Positions 8,468 to 19,522 of a DNA stretch of 64,000 bases are shown one piece after another. Source of the stretch: Borrelia miyamotoi (lineage in GTDB: Bacteria > Spirochaetota > Spirochaetia > Borreliales > Borreliaceae); contig NZ_AP024371.1 in the NCBI RefSeq assembly GCF_019668505.1, positions 372,001-436,000 on the forward strand. The letters run 5' to 3'. Position numbers and translations under genes: made by a program. Numbering within the stretch: the stretch's first letter is position 1; every line of letters begins with the position of its first letter. The notes under the pieces are model-generated. The model saw only the letters and a list, made by a program, of their open reading frames with translations. It had not been told where the DNA came from and did not search any database.

Positions 8468-9801
8468 CTATTTGCAACTCCTTTATAATTTAGAATTTCA
8501 GTCCTAATATATGAATATAAGTCATCAATAGAAATTCTTATTTGAGCCATACTGTCTCTCTCTCTTAAAGTAACTGTCCTACTTTCAATAGTATCATAAT
8601 CTATTGTTACACAATAAGGTGTACCGATTTCATCTTGACGCCTGTAACGCTTACCTATTGTACCACTATCATCATAAAACATGTAAAAATCATCACTAAG
8701 CTGCATAAACACTTTTCGAGCAAGCTCAGGAAGTCCATCTTTCTTTACAAGAGGAAGTATTGCAACTTTATAAGGAGCAAGTTTAGGATGCAAACGCAAA
8801 ACTATTCTTTTAAACCCCCCATCAAGGTCTTCATGCACATAAGCATCACAAAGAATCATTAAAACACTCCTTGTAAGTCCAATAGATGTTTCAATAACAT
8901 AGGGCACATATTTCTCACCACTCGTTAATTCATGATATTCAAACAACTTAGGTTTGCCACAAAACTTTGCATGCTGAGATAAATCATAATCACCTCTATT
9001 ATGAATTCCCTCAATTTCTTGAAAACCAAATGGAAATTCATACTCAATATCAACTGCAGACTTAGCATAATGAGCAAGTTCGTCCTCTTGATGTTCTTTA
9101 AATCTAAGCTTCCTGGGTTTTATTCCAAGAGCTTCAATAAAAAAACTCATTCTTTTTTGCTTCCAATAATAATACCAATCATTCATCTGATCAGGATGTA
9201 CAAAAAATTGCATTTCCATTTGTTCAAATTCACAAGTCCTAAATATAAAATTTTTTGCTATTATTTCATTCCTAAATGCCTTTCCAACCTGAGCTATTCC
9301 AAAAGGAACCTTAAGTCTTGTGGCATCTAATACATTACGAAAATTAACAAAAATACCCTGAGCAGTCTCTGGTCTTAAATAAATTTCACTGGAACTATTT
9401 TCAACCGCCCCAATATTAGTCTTAAACATTAAATTAAAACTTCTTGAAGATGTAAAAGCACCCATAGTATTACAATTAGGACAATTTTTAGACAAATCAA
9501 CAGAATCTGTCCTAAATCTATTTTTACAATTTTTACAGTCCACTAATAACTCTGAAAAACTCTCAACATGTCCCGATGCTGTCCAAACCTCAGGCCTCAT
9601 TAAAATAGAACTATCTAGACCTACCACATTCTCATGCAAATAAACCATATCTTTCCACCATTCTTTCTGTATATTTTTCTTAAGCTCAATACCCAAAGGT
9701 CCATAATCCCATACACCTGAAAGACCCCCATAAATTTCTGAGGATTGGAATACAAAACCTTTTCTCTTAGCAAGCGAAATAATATCTTCTATTTTAGTCA
9801 T
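8464..9801 (-). CDS. glyS: Glycyl-tRNA synthetase, single-subunit (alpha2) type
   Basis: A 445-residue class II synthetase of the eukaryote/archaea-like dimeric type. Motif 2 is visible around FRNEIIAKNFIFRTCEFEQMEM and motif 3 around GLTRSVLMILCDAY. The LRPETAQGIF segment and a four-cysteine zinc knuckle (CKNCKN...CPNCN, residues about 87-110) support the call. The ATG at 9801 is chosen because GGAG precedes it by 9 bases and gives 445 aa, the size I recall for B. burgdorferi. An in-frame ATG at 9816 lacks a ribosome site. It lies 21 bases after gltX. It corresponds to BB0371. Confidence 0.96.
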   Translation of the reverse strand: MTKIEDIISLAKRKGFVFQSSEIYGGLSGVWDYGPLGIELKKNIQKEWWKDMVYLHENVVGLDSSILMRPEVWTASGHVESFSELLVDCKNCKNRFRTDSVDLSKNCPNCNTMGAFTSSRSFNLMFKTNIGAVENSSSEIYLRPETAQGIFVNFRNVLDATRLKVPFGIAQVGKAFRNEIIAKNFIFRTCEFEQMEMQFFVHPDQMNDWYYYWKQKRMSFFIEALGIKPRKLRFKEHQEDELAHYAKSAVDIEYEFPFGFQEIEGIHNRGDYDLSQHAKFCGKPKLFEYHELTSGEKYVPYVIETSIGLTRSVLMILCDAYVHEDLDGGFKRIVLRLHPKLAPYKVAILPLVKKDGLPELARKVFMQLSDDFYMFYDDSGTIGKRYRRQDEIGTPYCVTIDYDTIESRTVTLRERDSMAQIRISIDDLYSYIRTEILNYKGVANR

Positions 9802-9822
9802 ATTAAACATCTCCAAACTTAT

Positions 9823-11307
9823 TTATTGTTTATAAACTATGTGTCTCTGCAAAAACTGCTGCGCTAGATTTATTCTATCAAAAACCTTAACCTTGCCAAG
9901 TAATTTCAAAGATTCAAAAAGAGGTGGTGATACCTTACTGCCAAGAACTGCAATTCTAATTGGAAGAAGAACTTCTCCTATTTTTAGATTATTTGCATTA
10001 GCAAAATCATAAAAAATCTTTTCGTTTTCAGACAATATCCTTGTTTCAAATCCTTCCAAAATTGGCTTAATCTTTTCTAAAAGCAAATAAATATCACCCG
10101 CTGTTTTTTTATTACCTAAAAACTCATCTAAGCTCCATGTTTTAATATCCTCATAAAAAAACTTAAGCATAGTTACAGCTTCACTAAGCTTTCTAATTCT
10201 TGGCTTTATTAGAGGAATCAAAAGTATCAATTTTTGCTCATCATAATAATTAACATCTTCTTTAAGGTAGCCTGCCTCTTGCAAAAAGGGAATCAAAAAC
10301 TTGGCTAGCTCGCCATCTTCTTTTTTCCTAATATAATAGCTATTAAAAAAATCTAATTTATGATAGTCAAAAATAGCAGGAGATTTATTAATTCGATCAA
10401 TAGAGAATAGCTTTTGAAGTTCTTTTTTTGTAAAAAATTCACTCTTATCATCATAAGACCAACCAAGCAAAGTAATATAATTAATAATAGCTTCCGGCAG
10501 ATATCCATCATTAATAAATTGTTTTAAAGCTGTAGCACCATGCCTCTTACTTAATTTTTGTCCATCACTACCCATTACCATTGGAAGATGACAATAAATG
10601 GGAGGAACCCATCCAAAAGCATTATAAAGAAGAACATGCAAGGACCCAGAAGAAAGCCACTCCTGAGCTCTTAAGACATGTGAAACTTTCATTAAATGGT
10701 CATCAACAACATTTGCAAGATGATAAGTTGGAAGTCCATCAGATTTAAGAATAACAGGATCGGGATTAATATCCTTATTAGCCCATGTAACCTTACCAAG
10801 TAGGATGTCATTAAAATAAGTCTCCCCATCAAGAGGAATCTTAAATCTAATAACAGGACTTATTCCTAAACTTAAAGCATCTTTAATTTCACTTTCACTT
10901 AAATTTCTACAATGTCTATCATAACCTGTTGACATCTTATTAACAATTTGAATCTTTCTAATTCTCTCTAGTCTCTCAGGCGTGCAATAACAATAATAAG
11001 CATGATTTGATGCAACTAATTTCTTAGCATATTTTTGATATACTTCCGTTCTTTTTGACTGAACATAAGGTCCATAAGGACCACCACAAGTAGGCCCTTC
11101 ATCAAAATCAATACCAAGCCACTTTAAACTTTGATACAGATCTTCTTCTGCTTCTTTAAAATACCGAGTTTGATCCGTATCCTCTATTCTAAGCAAAAAT
11201 TTCCCACCACAGGATTTGGAAAAAAAATAATTAAATAAAGCTGTCCTAATTCCCCCAATATGCTGCAACCCAGTTGGAGAGGGTGCATATCTAACTCTTA
11301 TATTCAA
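9823..11307 (-). CDS. gltX: Glutamyl-tRNA synthetase
   Basis: A 494-residue class I synthetase with the HIGH-type motif [11 protein letters not shown] at residues 10-20 and the KMSKS-type motif [10 protein letters not shown] near residue 250. The C-terminal helical anticodon-binding region is present. It probably also charges tRNA-Gln for later transamidation, as is usual where glutaminyl-tRNA synthetase is missing; that is inference. The start is TTG at 11307, overlapping the TGA stop of the upstream membrane-protein gene, with AGAGG upstream. It corresponds to BB0372. Confidence 0.96.
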   Translation of the reverse strand: MNIRVRYAPSPTGLQHIGGIRTALFNYFFSKSCGGKFLLRIEDTDQTRYFKEAEEDLYQSLKWLGIDFDEGPTCGGPYGPYVQSKRTEVYQKYAKKLVASNHAYYCYCTPERLERIRKIQIVNKMSTGYDRHCRNLSESEIKDALSLGISPVIRFKIPLDGETYFNDILLGKVTWANKDINPDPVILKSDGLPTYHLANVVDDHLMKVSHVLRAQEWLSSGSLHVLLYNAFGWVPPIYCHLPMVMGSDGQKLSKRHGATALKQFINDGYLPEAIINYITLLGWSYDDKSEFFTKKELQKLFSIDRINKSPAIFDYHKLDFFNSYYIRKKEDGELAKFLIPFLQEAGYLKEDVNYYDEQKLILLIPLIKPRIRKLSEAVTMLKFFYEDIKTWSLDEFLGNKKTAGDIYLLLEKIKPILEGFETRILSENEKIFYDFANANNLKIGEVLLPIRIAVLGSKVSPPLFESLKLLGKVKVFDRINLAQQFLQRHIVYKQ

Positions 11308-12101
11308 AACATAACCTCTTTTAATAAAAAAATATCTTTTTTTGAAAAATCAAATATATAGTAAAATACCACAAAAAATAAGTTTGAATTAAGCAATTTT
11401 GTATGCTTAGCATTCAATTGCTCTTCATATTTAAAATATTTATCTCTAATCTTAAGTCTATATTCTTCAATCAACCGACATTCCAAATTAGAGCTTTTCA
11501 ATAAATAATAAAAATAAACTGTAAAAATAGGATCAAATCTTAAAAAAAACTTTTTTAAAAAGTCTATTTCATTACTTAATTTCCCACACTCTTCATCAGA
11601 AATTGCATTAAGTGCCACACAATATCTTACCCATCTATTCTTACTGTCTCTATAATTTACAATCAAACTAGAAGCTTTTTTTCTTTCCCTCAAACTAATA
11701 AATACAGAATAAAGCTCTACTATTGTCTTATTATTTAATTTAGCATCTTTTAAATAAAAAAAAAGTTCATCAAGACTCTTTTTATCTTGTTTAACTAAAA
11801 TTATTTTTAAAAGAAGAGAAATATCAAACACACTCTTAAGCGTCTTTCGAATTATCTTAAGCTTTAAAAAAATATAAGTATCCTCTATTCCATTAAATAT
11901 AAAATATAACCTGGAATATAGAAATCTGTAATAAATAGTATTAAAAATAACTATAAATAAAATCAAAGCTAAAATAACATAAAAATGCAAGAAAAGAAAG
12001 TCTAAAAAATTAGAAAATTTTAAATTTCCTAATAAATACATAAAAAATAAAAAAGCACAAAAAAATATAATATTAAAAATCAAAAGTATTCTGTCAACCA
12101 T
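11304..12101 (-). CDS. Conserved Borrelia membrane protein of unknown function
   Basis: A 265-residue protein with two strong hydrophobic segments near the N-terminus ([15 protein letters not shown] and [19 protein letters not shown]), so about residues 5-65 anchor it in the inner membrane. The remaining 200 residues are a charged, helical cytoplasmic region with no motif I recognise. The ATG at 12101 is preferred because AAGAGA precedes it; a GTG at 12146 would add 15 residues without a ribosome site. It is the first gene of the synthetase operon, overlapping gltX. By order it matches BB0373. Confidence 0.75.
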   Translation of the reverse strand: MVDRILLIFNIIFFCAFLFFMYLLGNLKFSNFLDFLFLHFYVILALILFIVIFNTIYYRFLYSRLYFIFNGIEDTYIFLKLKIIRKTLKSVFDISLLLKIILVKQDKKSLDELFFYLKDAKLNNKTIVELYSVFISLRERKKASSLIVNYRDSKNRWVRYCVALNAISDEECGKLSNEIDFLKKFFLRFDPIFTVYFYYLLKSSNLECRLIEEYRLKIRDKYFKYEEQLNAKHTKLLNSNLFFVVFYYIFDFSKKDIFLLKEVMF

Positions 12102-12230
12102 CAAAAATCTCTTATAATAAAACTCAGTTTTAAAATTGATATACACATGTAGTATTATACTAAATAGATAGACAATTAATAAATAATATGTTATACATGG
12201 TTATTACTCAGTTTAAGCTTAAGGATAAAA

Positions 12231-13370
12231 ATGCAAAACTTTGACAACCTAGAAAAAGATATAAAAAATTTTTCATACATAATAGATAAAGATTTCTTAG
12301 TATGGCCGGAAAACTCACTTTTAAAACCTAAAAACATTGAACTAATTGAAAAATGGGGTCTAAAAAAGGCTCTTAAAATGCAAAAAACTTTCTTTAATGA
12401 GTCAGCAATGCAAGAAGCAAAAAAACTGATTAATGTAGAATATGATAAAGAATCCATTGCTAGTTATCACATACTAATAAGCAATTTAGAGGAAGTATAT
12501 GAAACCTGCAAGAAAAACAAAAAAATCTACTATCAAGACGTTCTTCCAACTGTAAAAAAAGTAATAGAGTTTTATAAAAAAAATCAAAAAACATTTATCA
12601 AATACATCAAAATACCAAAACTATTATCCGACTACAACACTATTCACCCAGTCAATACCGCAATACTAACCGTGGCACTTGGCAGTGAAATGAATCTAAA
12701 CAATCATAAAATGGTTGAACTCTGCACAGCAGCTCTTTTACACAAAATAGGTTTCCTATTTATCCCCTTAAAGATAAGTGAAAAAAAAGAAAAGCTAAGT
12801 GATGAAGAATTTGAAGTAATAAAAAAATATCCCACACTAGGCCATAAAATACTATCAACTACTAATTTTTCGCAATCTATCTGTTCGACGATATTAACTC
12901 ATAAAGAAAACTTAGATGGTTCAGGATATCCCAATAAACTTAAAAGTGAAAACATCAATATTGAGTCTAATGTAATAGGTGCTGCTAGCGCATATAGTGC
13001 AATACTTTTAGATAGAACATATAAAGAGGCCTTAAATTCTGGGGCATCTCTTATTGAATTAATACAAGATGCTGATAAGAAATTTGACAAAAGAGTTTTA
13101 AAACTAATAATTAAAGTTCTCTCTCAATGTCCTCTAGACTTTATTGTTGAACTTAATGATAAATCAATTGCTAAAATAATAAAAATTAATGAAACCAATA
13201 CTAATACACCATACATACAATATATAATAAAAGACAACAAAGTTGTAACCTGTAGTAAAAATCAAAATTATGTTAAGTCCATCCCTAAAACAGAAACAGG
13301 CATTAAAAAAATACTCAGAAAAGATGAAATAGAATTTCTTTTAAAAAAATATAGTTTAGAAAAAATGTAA
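12231..13370 (+). CDS. pdeB: HD-GYP-type c-di-GMP phosphodiesterase PdeB
   Basis: A 379-residue protein with an HD-GYP domain at about residues 130-300. It is named by position and domain as the PdeB equivalent (BB0374), which degrades c-di-GMP to pGpG in B. burgdorferi. Visible landmarks are IHPVNTA (His139), AALLHKIG (171-174), GHKIL (His205) and THKENLDGSGYP (GYP at 232-234). The canonical HD pair reads HK here, with Asp replaced by Lys172. The second His of the HHE signature is also Lys (225). The N-terminal 125 residues are unrecognised. A ribosome site AAGGAT precedes the ATG. It is divergent from the synthetase operon (129-base gap from the chosen start) and is followed after 13 bases by mtnN. 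Confidence 0.87.
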   Translation: MQNFDNLEKDIKNFSYIIDKDFLVWPENSLLKPKNIELIEKWGLKKALKMQKTFFNESAMQEAKKLINVEYDKESIASYHILISNLEEVYETCKKNKKIYYQDVLPTVKKVIEFYKKNQKTFIKYIKIPKLLSDYNTIHPVNTAILTVALGSEMNLNNHKMVELCTAALLHKIGFLFIPLKISEKKEKLSDEEFEVIKKYPTLGHKILSTTNFSQSICSTILTHKENLDGSGYPNKLKSENINIESNVIGAASAYSAILLDRTYKEALNSGASLIELIQDADKKFDKRVLKLIIKVLSQCPLDFIVELNDKSIAKIIKINETNTNTPYIQYIIKDNKVVTCSKNQNYVKSIPKTETGIKKILRKDEIEFLLKKYSLEKM

Positions 13371-13383
13371 ATAGGAGTAAAGC

Positions 13384-14097
13384 ATGATTTTAATAACATC
13401 TGCAATGGATGAAGAATCAATAGAAATAAATAATATTATTGAAGATAAAGAAGAAATTATATTGGGTGATCATTTAGGTAAGAAAAAAATTTATAAAGGA
13501 GAAATCTCAGGGCATAAAATAATTTCTTTAACCACTGGTATTGGTAAAGTAAATGCTGCTATTTGGACTAGCTACATTATATCAAAATATAAAATCACTC
13601 ATATAATAAGCTCAGGAACTGCTGGTGGAATAAAAGAATCTGAAAATATTAAAATAGCAGACATAGTGATATCATCTGAGACAGCATTTCATGATTTTAA
13701 TTTAACTAAATTCGGATATAAACCAGGACAAATACCAAACTTTCCACAAAAATTCAAACCAGATGAAAATCTACTAAAAAAAACTGTTGACATTATCGAA
13801 GACAAAGTTCAAAATGTTAGCGCTCACATTGGCCTAATACTTACAGGTGATCAATTTATTGGAGATGAAAAACAACTAGAGCAAATTAAAAACAACTTCC
13901 CAGATGCTTTAGCTGTAGAGATGGAAAGTGCTGCGATTGCCCAAGTAGCACACACATTCAAGATACCTTTCATTATTGCACGTTCTGTATCTGACTTACC
14001 AAACATCAAAGACAATCACATAGACTTTAATAAGTTCTTACAAGTTGCATCAATTAATGCAGCTAATATGGTCAAAGAACTCATTAAACTCATATAA
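13384..14097 (+). CDS. mtnN: 5'-methylthioadenosine/S-adenosylhomocysteine nucleosidase (Pfs)
   Basis: A 237-residue enzyme that cleaves S-adenosylhomocysteine and methylthioadenosine to adenine plus the ribosyl thioether. It provides S-ribosylhomocysteine for LuxS. Motifs are the N-terminal acidic segment [32 protein letters not shown] (substrate-binding Glu) and RSVSDL (catalytic Asp). There is no signal peptide, so this looks like a cytosolic copy; B. burgdorferi has additional Pfs-like paralogues. It is followed by metK after 13 bases. It corresponds to BB0375. Confidence 0.95.
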   Translation: MILITSAMDEESIEINNIIEDKEEIILGDHLGKKKIYKGEISGHKIISLTTGIGKVNAAIWTSYIISKYKITHIISSGTAGGIKESENIKIADIVISSETAFHDFNLTKFGYKPGQIPNFPQKFKPDENLLKKTVDIIEDKVQNVSAHIGLILTGDQFIGDEKQLEQIKNNFPDALAVEMESAAIAQVAHTFKIPFIIARSVSDLPNIKDNHIDFNKFLQVASINAANMVKELIKLI

Positions 14098-14110
14098 GGT
14101 GATAATATTT

Positions 14111-15283
14111 ATGACCAATAACAATCAAACATTAACATCTGAAGCTGTATCTGAAGGACATCCTGACAAGATTGCAGATCAAATTTCTGATGCCATACTT
14201 GACGAAATACTTAAAAAAGACAAAATGGCGAAAGTCGCATGTGAAACATTAGTTTCAAAGAATTTAGTAGTCATAGCAGGAGAAATAAATAGCAAAGCAA
14301 AAAAATACATAGATATACAAGAAATTGCAAAACAAACAATAAAAAATATTGGATATACAAATATAGAATATGGACTTGACTATAAGTCTGCTACAATAAT
14401 TGATGCTACTGGACATCAGTCAATGGATATTACAAATGCAGTTGAGAAAAAAAACACAAAAAACATAGGAGCAGGGGATCAAGGAATAATTTTTGGTTAT
14501 GCATGCAATGAAACTGAAAATTTCTTACCCATAGCATATGAATTAGCTAACTTAATTTTACAAAAAGCCAGCAAACTTCGAAAATCAGGTGAAATTAAAT
14601 GGCTACGCCCTGATGCAAAATCCCAAGTTACCATCGAATATGATTCTAATAAAGCACCCATTAAAATCAGTAATATTGTTGTATCTCATCAACATGATCC
14701 TGATATTCCTCAAAATTTCCTAAGGCAAACAATCATTGAAAAGATTATAAGACCTACCCTTGAAAGCAAATCAATGCTTGATAAGGATATTAAATATTAC
14801 ATTAATCCTTCAGGTAATTTTGTCATAGGAGGCCCTACTGGAGACACAGGTCTTACAGGAAGAAAAATTATTGCTGATAGTTATGGTGGCTTCGCAAGAC
14901 ATGGCGGTGGCGCTTATAGTGGCAAAGATGCTACTAAAGTTGACAGATCAGCAGCTTACATGGCAAGATATATTGCTAAGAACATGGTAGCAGCAGGTAT
15001 TTCTAAAGAATTTGAAATGCAACTCGCTTATGCTATTGGGATCCCTGAACCAGTATCTGTGAAAATAACTACAGGCATAAATGATAACAAATATGAAAAA
15101 AAAATATTAAATTTTATCCTCAATAACTTCGATCTAACTCCCAATGGCATAATCAAAAAATTAAAATTAAGAGAACCTATTTATTCTAAAACATGTACAT
15201 ACGGACACTTTGGAAAAAATGAACTAGAATGGGAAAAATTAGATTTCGTAGATAAAATAAAAAAGGAGTTCAAACATGAATAA
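14111..15283 (+). CDS. metK: S-adenosylmethionine synthetase
   Basis: A 390-residue enzyme making S-adenosylmethionine from methionine and [25 protein letters not shown] opens the protein. [12 protein letters not shown] (about residue 115) and [19 protein letters not shown] (near residue 255) are the classic ATP- and phosphate-binding motifs. The ATG at 14111 is chosen because AAGGTGA lies upstream and the protein then starts at the family N-terminus; an upstream in-frame start would overlap mtnN. Its 3' end overlaps luxS by 8 bases. It corresponds to BB0376. Confidence 0.96.
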   Translation: MTNNNQTLTSEAVSEGHPDKIADQISDAILDEILKKDKMAKVACETLVSKNLVVIAGEINSKAKKYIDIQEIAKQTIKNIGYTNIEYGLDYKSATIIDATGHQSMDITNAVEKKNTKNIGAGDQGIIFGYACNETENFLPIAYELANLILQKASKLRKSGEIKWLRPDAKSQVTIEYDSNKAPIKISNIVVSHQHDPDIPQNFLRQTIIEKIIRPTLESKSMLDKDIKYYINPSGNFVIGGPTGDTGLTGRKIIADSYGGFARHGGGAYSGKDATKVDRSAAYMARYIAKNMVAAGISKEFEMQLAYAIGIPEPVSVKITTGINDNKYEKKILNFILNNFDLTPNGIIKKLKLREPIYSKTCTYGHFGKNELEWEKLDFVDKIKKEFKHE

Positions 15284-15749
15284 AATAACAAGCTTTACAA
15301 TCGATCATACAAAACTAAAACCTGGCATATATATTTCAAGAAAAGATATATTTGAGCATTTAACATTCACTACTGTAGATATTAGAATGAAATCTCCCAA
15401 TAGAGAACCTGTAATAAATCATGCAGAAATACATACAATTGAGCATATAGGAGCAACACTACTAAGAAATAATAAAGTCTGGGGAGATAAGATACTATAC
15501 TTTGGACCAATGGGGTGTAGAACCGGATTTTATCTAATTATTTTAGGAAATTATGAAAGCAAAGACCTTATTGATTTAATATCTTGGCTTTTCCATGAAA
15601 TTGCTGACTTTCAAGGAGATATTATAGGCGCAACTGCAAAAGAATGTGGTAATCACCAAGATCACAATCTAAACATGGCAAAATATGAATCTAATCGGTA
15701 TCTAGCAATATTGGGAAATATAAAAGAAGAAAATCTAACATATCCTTAA
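15276..15749 (+). CDS. luxS: S-ribosylhomocysteine lyase (AI-2 synthase)
   Basis: A 157-residue metalloenzyme converting S-ribosylhomocysteine to homocysteine and DPD, the AI-2 precursor. The metal-binding HTIEH motif is at residues 53-57, the catalytic Cys lies in MGCRTGFY, and the third metal ligand is Cys in [20 protein letters not shown] precedes the ATG inside the end of metK, so translation is coupled. As B. burgdorferi is thought to lack homocysteine remethylation, the role may be detoxification or signalling; I cannot decide from sequence. It corresponds to BB0377. Confidence 0.96.
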   Translation: MNKITSFTIDHTKLKPGIYISRKDIFEHLTFTTVDIRMKSPNREPVINHAEIHTIEHIGATLLRNNKVWGDKILYFGPMGCRTGFYLIILGNYESKDLIDLISWLFHEIADFQGDIIGATAKECGNHQDHNLNMAKYESNRYLAILGNIKEENLTYP

Positions 15750-15971
15750 GAACAATAAAAATTCATATACCTACAACTTATAAACATCATACCATTTGGA
15801 AGAAGTTAATAAAGTAGTCTGATGATGCCAAAATGTGATTAAATGCAAATTAATCAAGCATAATAAATAAAAATACTTGCACAATCAACTTTTATAAGAA
15901 AACCCTCTAGAATAAAGTATTATGACATGACAAAAGCTTATATAGAAATCAAAAACAATATTTTTCAGATT

Positions 15972-16391
15972 TTAAATATTATGACTTATCTTTCTAGACA
16001 AGTCCAAAAGCTCATCTCCTGATAATTCAATATTACTACCTCTTTTAAACCCAAAATTATCCCCTTTAAATCTTGGCACTACATGAAAATGAGTATGAAA
16101 AATAACCTGTCCTGCATCAGAGCCAATTGCAGTATAAATATTAATACCTCTACAAATACTTGGCCCTAACTTTTTTAAAGATAGAGCCACTTTGTTACAA
16201 ACCCTCAATATTTGCCCATTAAATTCATCACTCATATCCAAAGCATCATTGCTATGTTGTTTTGGAATAACAAGCGTATGTCCAATATTTAAAGGATTAA
16301 TATCAAGAAAAGCAAGAACTAACTCATCCTCATAAACCTTATAACAAGGTACCTCGTCTTTTACTATTTTGCAAAAAATACATTCACTCAA
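15972..16391 (-). CDS. HIT-family (HINT-like) nucleotide-binding protein
   Basis: A 139-residue histidine-triad protein. The zinc-type N-terminus CIFCKI is at residues 4-9, GHTLVIPKQH follows in the middle, and the catalytic triad reads HTHFHVVPR. Such proteins hydrolyse purine nucleoside phosphoramidates or dinucleotides; the true substrate here is unknown. A weak ribosome site (GGAGAA) precedes the ATG. It lies 45 bases downstream of mgtE on the same strand. The 222-base gap to luxS holds nothing I recognise. It corresponds to BB0379. Confidence 0.9.
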   Translation of the reverse strand: MSECIFCKIVKDEVPCYKVYEDELVLAFLDINPLNIGHTLVIPKQHSNDALDMSDEFNGQILRVCNKVALSLKKLGPSICRGINIYTAIGSDAGQVIFHTHFHVVPRFKGDNFGFKRGSNIELSGDELLDLSRKISHNI

Positions 16392-16436
16392 AAGTTTCTC
16401 CTATTCAATCACAATATTAGAAATAGACTAATATCT

Positions 16437-17798
16437 CTAAAAATAATTGTTCAGAACTAATTTTGCTATATTAAAATAAGCAATCAAGGTAATAACATCA
16501 GCAATAGTAGTAATTAAAGGTCCTGCCATTAAAGCTGGATCTATTCTTACAAATTTGGCTAAAATGGGTAAAAGACCTCCCAATATTTTTGCTACCATCA
16601 AACCTATCATCAAACATGAAGAAACAACAAAAGCTATTCTAAACCTCTCACCATGCCCAGGAATCACAAAAAGTACAATTCTTATAAAATTAATACTAGC
16701 AAGAATTGAGCCGACTAAAATACTAACACATACTTCCTTAAGTAACACTTTAAAAAAGTCTTTTACCTTAAGAGTTCCAAGAGCAAGTTCACGAATGATT
16801 AACGCAGATGCTTGAGAACCAGCATTTCCTGAAGTATCCATTAAAAGTGGAATAAAGCTAGTTAAAATGACTAAAGACAAAACCAAATTTTGATAATTAG
16901 TAATTATAGTGGCAGTCAGAGTAGAAGATATCATAAGAATCAAAAGCCAAACAATTCTATTTTTTGTCATGTCAAAAATGGAAGTATCAAGATAAGACTT
17001 GCCTAAAGGGGTAACCGCAGCCATTATCTGAAAATCCTCGGTATTTAAATTCTGAATAACTTCAAGAATATCATCGATAATTATGATTCCTATCATCCGC
17101 CCCTCATTATCAACAACAGGAACACTTGAAATATCATGATTCTGAAAAAGAAGAGCAACATCTTCCTTTCCATCACTAACTTTCACAATATAAAATCCGG
17201 TACTCTTCATTATTGAAGAAATCACAACGTCATCGCCAGACAACATCAAATCTTCAATCTTAATAACTCCTTTTAACCGTTTTTCTTCATCTGTAATATA
17301 ATAGGTATAAACGTCTTCTTTGGTTTTTGCCACCTTTCTAATATAATCAAGAGCTTCTCCAACACTAAAATAATCTTTAAGTTCAATATATTCTATTGTT
17401 ACAATTGACCCAGCAGAATTATCGTTATACGATAAAAACTTATTAATAATTTCTCTATTTTCCTCAGTAGAGCTTGCCAAAAATCTTTGCACAACATTTG
17501 CTGGCACTTCTTCCAAAAGATCAATAACATCATCAAGATTTAACTCATCTATCATTTCTCTTATTTCTCTGTTTGTAAAAGAATTTGCCAACTTGTTTTT
17601 TGTAACTTGATCAAAGTTAGAAAAAGCTTCAACAGCAACTTTCTTTGGAAGAAACCTATAAAGCAAAATCAAATAAGACCCATTAAGTTTTTTCAGAGTT
17701 TCACTAATATCAAAAGCATCATATTTTAAAAGTTCTTCCTTTATTTCAGAATATCTCCTCTTTTCAAGCAAGGTTTTTAAAAATACAACATCTATCAT
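16437..17798 (-). CDS. mgtE: Magnesium transporter MgtE
   Basis: A 453-residue inner-membrane Mg2+ channel. In order there are an N-domain of helical repeats (residues 1-125), two CBS domains (about 130-250, including SGDDVVISSIM and VPVVDNEGRMIGII), a connecting helix and five membrane spans. The pore-region signature PLLMDTSGNAGSQASA is in the second half. The cytoplasmic domains close the pore at high Mg2+ in characterised members. The ATG at 17798 is chosen because GGAG lies 8 bases upstream; an ATG at 17837 has no ribosome site. It lies 52 bases after the trehalase-like gene. It corresponds to BB0380. Confidence 0.94.
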   Translation of the reverse strand: MIDVVFLKTLLEKRRYSEIKEELLKYDAFDISETLKKLNGSYLILLYRFLPKKVAVEAFSNFDQVTKNKLANSFTNREIREMIDELNLDDVIDLLEEVPANVVQRFLASSTEENREIINKFLSYNDNSAGSIVTIEYIELKDYFSVGEALDYIRKVAKTKEDVYTYYITDEEKRLKGVIKIEDLMLSGDDVVISSIMKSTGFYIVKVSDGKEDVALLFQNHDISSVPVVDNEGRMIGIIIIDDILEVIQNLNTEDFQIMAAVTPLGKSYLDTSIFDMTKNRIVWLLILMISSTLTATIITNYQNLVLSLVILTSFIPLLMDTSGNAGSQASALIIRELALGTLKVKDFFKVLLKEVCVSILVGSILASINFIRIVLFVIPGHGERFRIAFVVSSCLMIGLMVAKILGGLLPILAKFVRIDPALMAGPLITTIADVITLIAYFNIAKLVLNNYF

Positions 17799-17850
17799 AT
17801 CAACATCTCCAAGATTATAACTCTGAATAAATGTCACAATTGCCTATTAA

Positions 17851-19275
17851 TTAAAGCTTATCTAAAAGCATTGAACACCTACCTGAAGGTATAGGTAGAG
17901 TCTTTTCTTTTTTATTCAATATATTTATTGTAAAGTAGTAAAGTTTTTCTGACTCCATTTTGATCTCCCATCCCCTCTTACCCTTATTACATATAATTGT
18001 AGTTTGATTCTTCTTAAGAGATAAACTCTCTATTCCCATGACCTCAAGAGCAGGAATATTCCAATAAACTGTTTTATCAGGTAAACTAATTGTAAGTCCA
18101 ATAATATTTTCTATCATCAAACTAATACTAAAAAGTGCAAGATAACAAATAATATCTTTTTCTGGAAGAATCTTTTGCTCAACATTCAAATATGCAGGCC
18201 CCTCTCTCATTGGCTTATAAGCCTCCCAAATATGTCCTTTAACTTTGCCATCAGGCAATAGAGTATCTAATATATAATACAAATGCCTTATGGTAAATTC
18301 CCTTGCAATATTTGCACGCCTACAATATTCAAGCCCTTTAATAACAAAAAAATTCATATAAGTGTAAACAGAACCATAATACCCATTTCCATCTAAATTA
18401 AACCGAGGATCATTAGCTGAAAGAGTAGGAAAAGGATTTGGGGTTCCAAAGTGCTTATGACTTTTTAAATAAAAAATCATTCTTTCTATTCTATCTTCAC
18501 TTGGAATTTCAGAAAGAAGTGGTAAAAATCCCACTATTGTTTTACACCTAATAATATTTTCATTCATGTCCAGATCATAATAAAATCCATCTTTTTCATC
18601 CCACATTAATGAATTAATCTTAGCTTTAAGAGAAAAAAACCTTTTCTTATATTCGAGTGATAAATTTTTATCATTTAGTATGTCTGCCAACTTAGCAATA
18701 CAATATGCACTATGTACCTGAAATGAATTAAAATCTATCGGATAATATGCATCTTCTCTGGGAGAATTTTTATAAAAAATTTTATTCATATCAATTGAAT
18801 AAAGACCGTTTGATTTTAAAAACTTTTTTTCTATCCACTTATAATATCTATCAAGAATTGGCAAAACATCACAAATACGTTTCTTATTACCCGTTTTATG
18901 ATATAAATTATATTCAACCCAAGCAAAAATTGGCAATCCAATACCATCATCATTACCTTCTATGTAAACAACATTATTACTGTGATCATAGCGAGTCCTA
19001 ATTGCACCAGATGCCTCTTGAAGTTCATAAAATTTATCAATAGTGGATGTGGGAGAATACTCTCCATTACTGTAAACAAGAAAAAAGCTTGAAAGACAAG
19101 CTTGAAGTTGATCTATAAACCCAAGATTTTCAGAATAATAATTTTTATCCTTTTTACTCTTTTCCAAAGCTTGAGAGAAAACAATTTTGTCTTGAATCCA
19201 AGAAAGACTCTTATTATAAATATCAATAAAATCCTGATCATAATAATAAATTTTGGGAAATACACTCTTATTCAA
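17851..19275 (-). CDS. treA: Putative trehalase-like glycoside hydrolase
   Basis: A 474-residue soluble protein with the aromatic-rich pattern of (alpha/alpha)6-barrel glycosidases, for example YIEGNDDGIGLPIFAWVEYN, GNGYYGSVYTYMNFF and HIWEAYKPMREGPAY near the catalytic face. The B. burgdorferi orthologue (BB0381) is annotated as trehalase, which cleaves trehalose to glucose. That substrate is taken from annotation, not proven by what I see. There is no signal peptide, so it would act in the cytosol. The start is TTG at 19275 with AGAGG 8 bases upstream. The 247-base gap to bmpA shows nothing clear. Confidence 0.75.
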   Translation of the reverse strand: MNKSVFPKIYYYDQDFIDIYNKSLSWIQDKIVFSQALEKSKKDKNYYSENLGFIDQLQACLSSFFLVYSNGEYSPTSTIDKFYELQEASGAIRTRYDHSNNVVYIEGNDDGIGLPIFAWVEYNLYHKTGNKKRICDVLPILDRYYKWIEKKFLKSNGLYSIDMNKIFYKNSPREDAYYPIDFNSFQVHSAYCIAKLADILNDKNLSLEYKKRFFSLKAKINSLMWDEKDGFYYDLDMNENIIRCKTIVGFLPLLSEIPSEDRIERMIFYLKSHKHFGTPNPFPTLSANDPRFNLDGNGYYGSVYTYMNFFVIKGLEYCRRANIAREFTIRHLYYILDTLLPDGKVKGHIWEAYKPMREGPAYLNVEQKILPEKDIICYLALFSISLMIENIIGLTISLPDKTVYWNIPALEVMGIESLSLKKNQTTIICNKGKRGWEIKMESEKLYYFTINILNKKEKTLPIPSGRCSMLLDKL

Positions 19276-19522
19276 TGCTCAAACCTCTGAAAAACAAATA
19301 TCAATCGACTTCTATTTATTATACATTATAATAATAACAAAATGGGAATTGAAAACTAAAAATTTTAAAGTTAGCCCAAAGTAAGTCAGTTTAAAACAAA
19401 TTGTAAAAACAGATTATCACTCTAAAATCAAAAAAGATTAGTAATAAACAAGGAAAGCCAAAACCAAACTAGCATACAAAAAACATGCAAATATATTTCC
19501 AAATAATTATTTAAGATTATTA

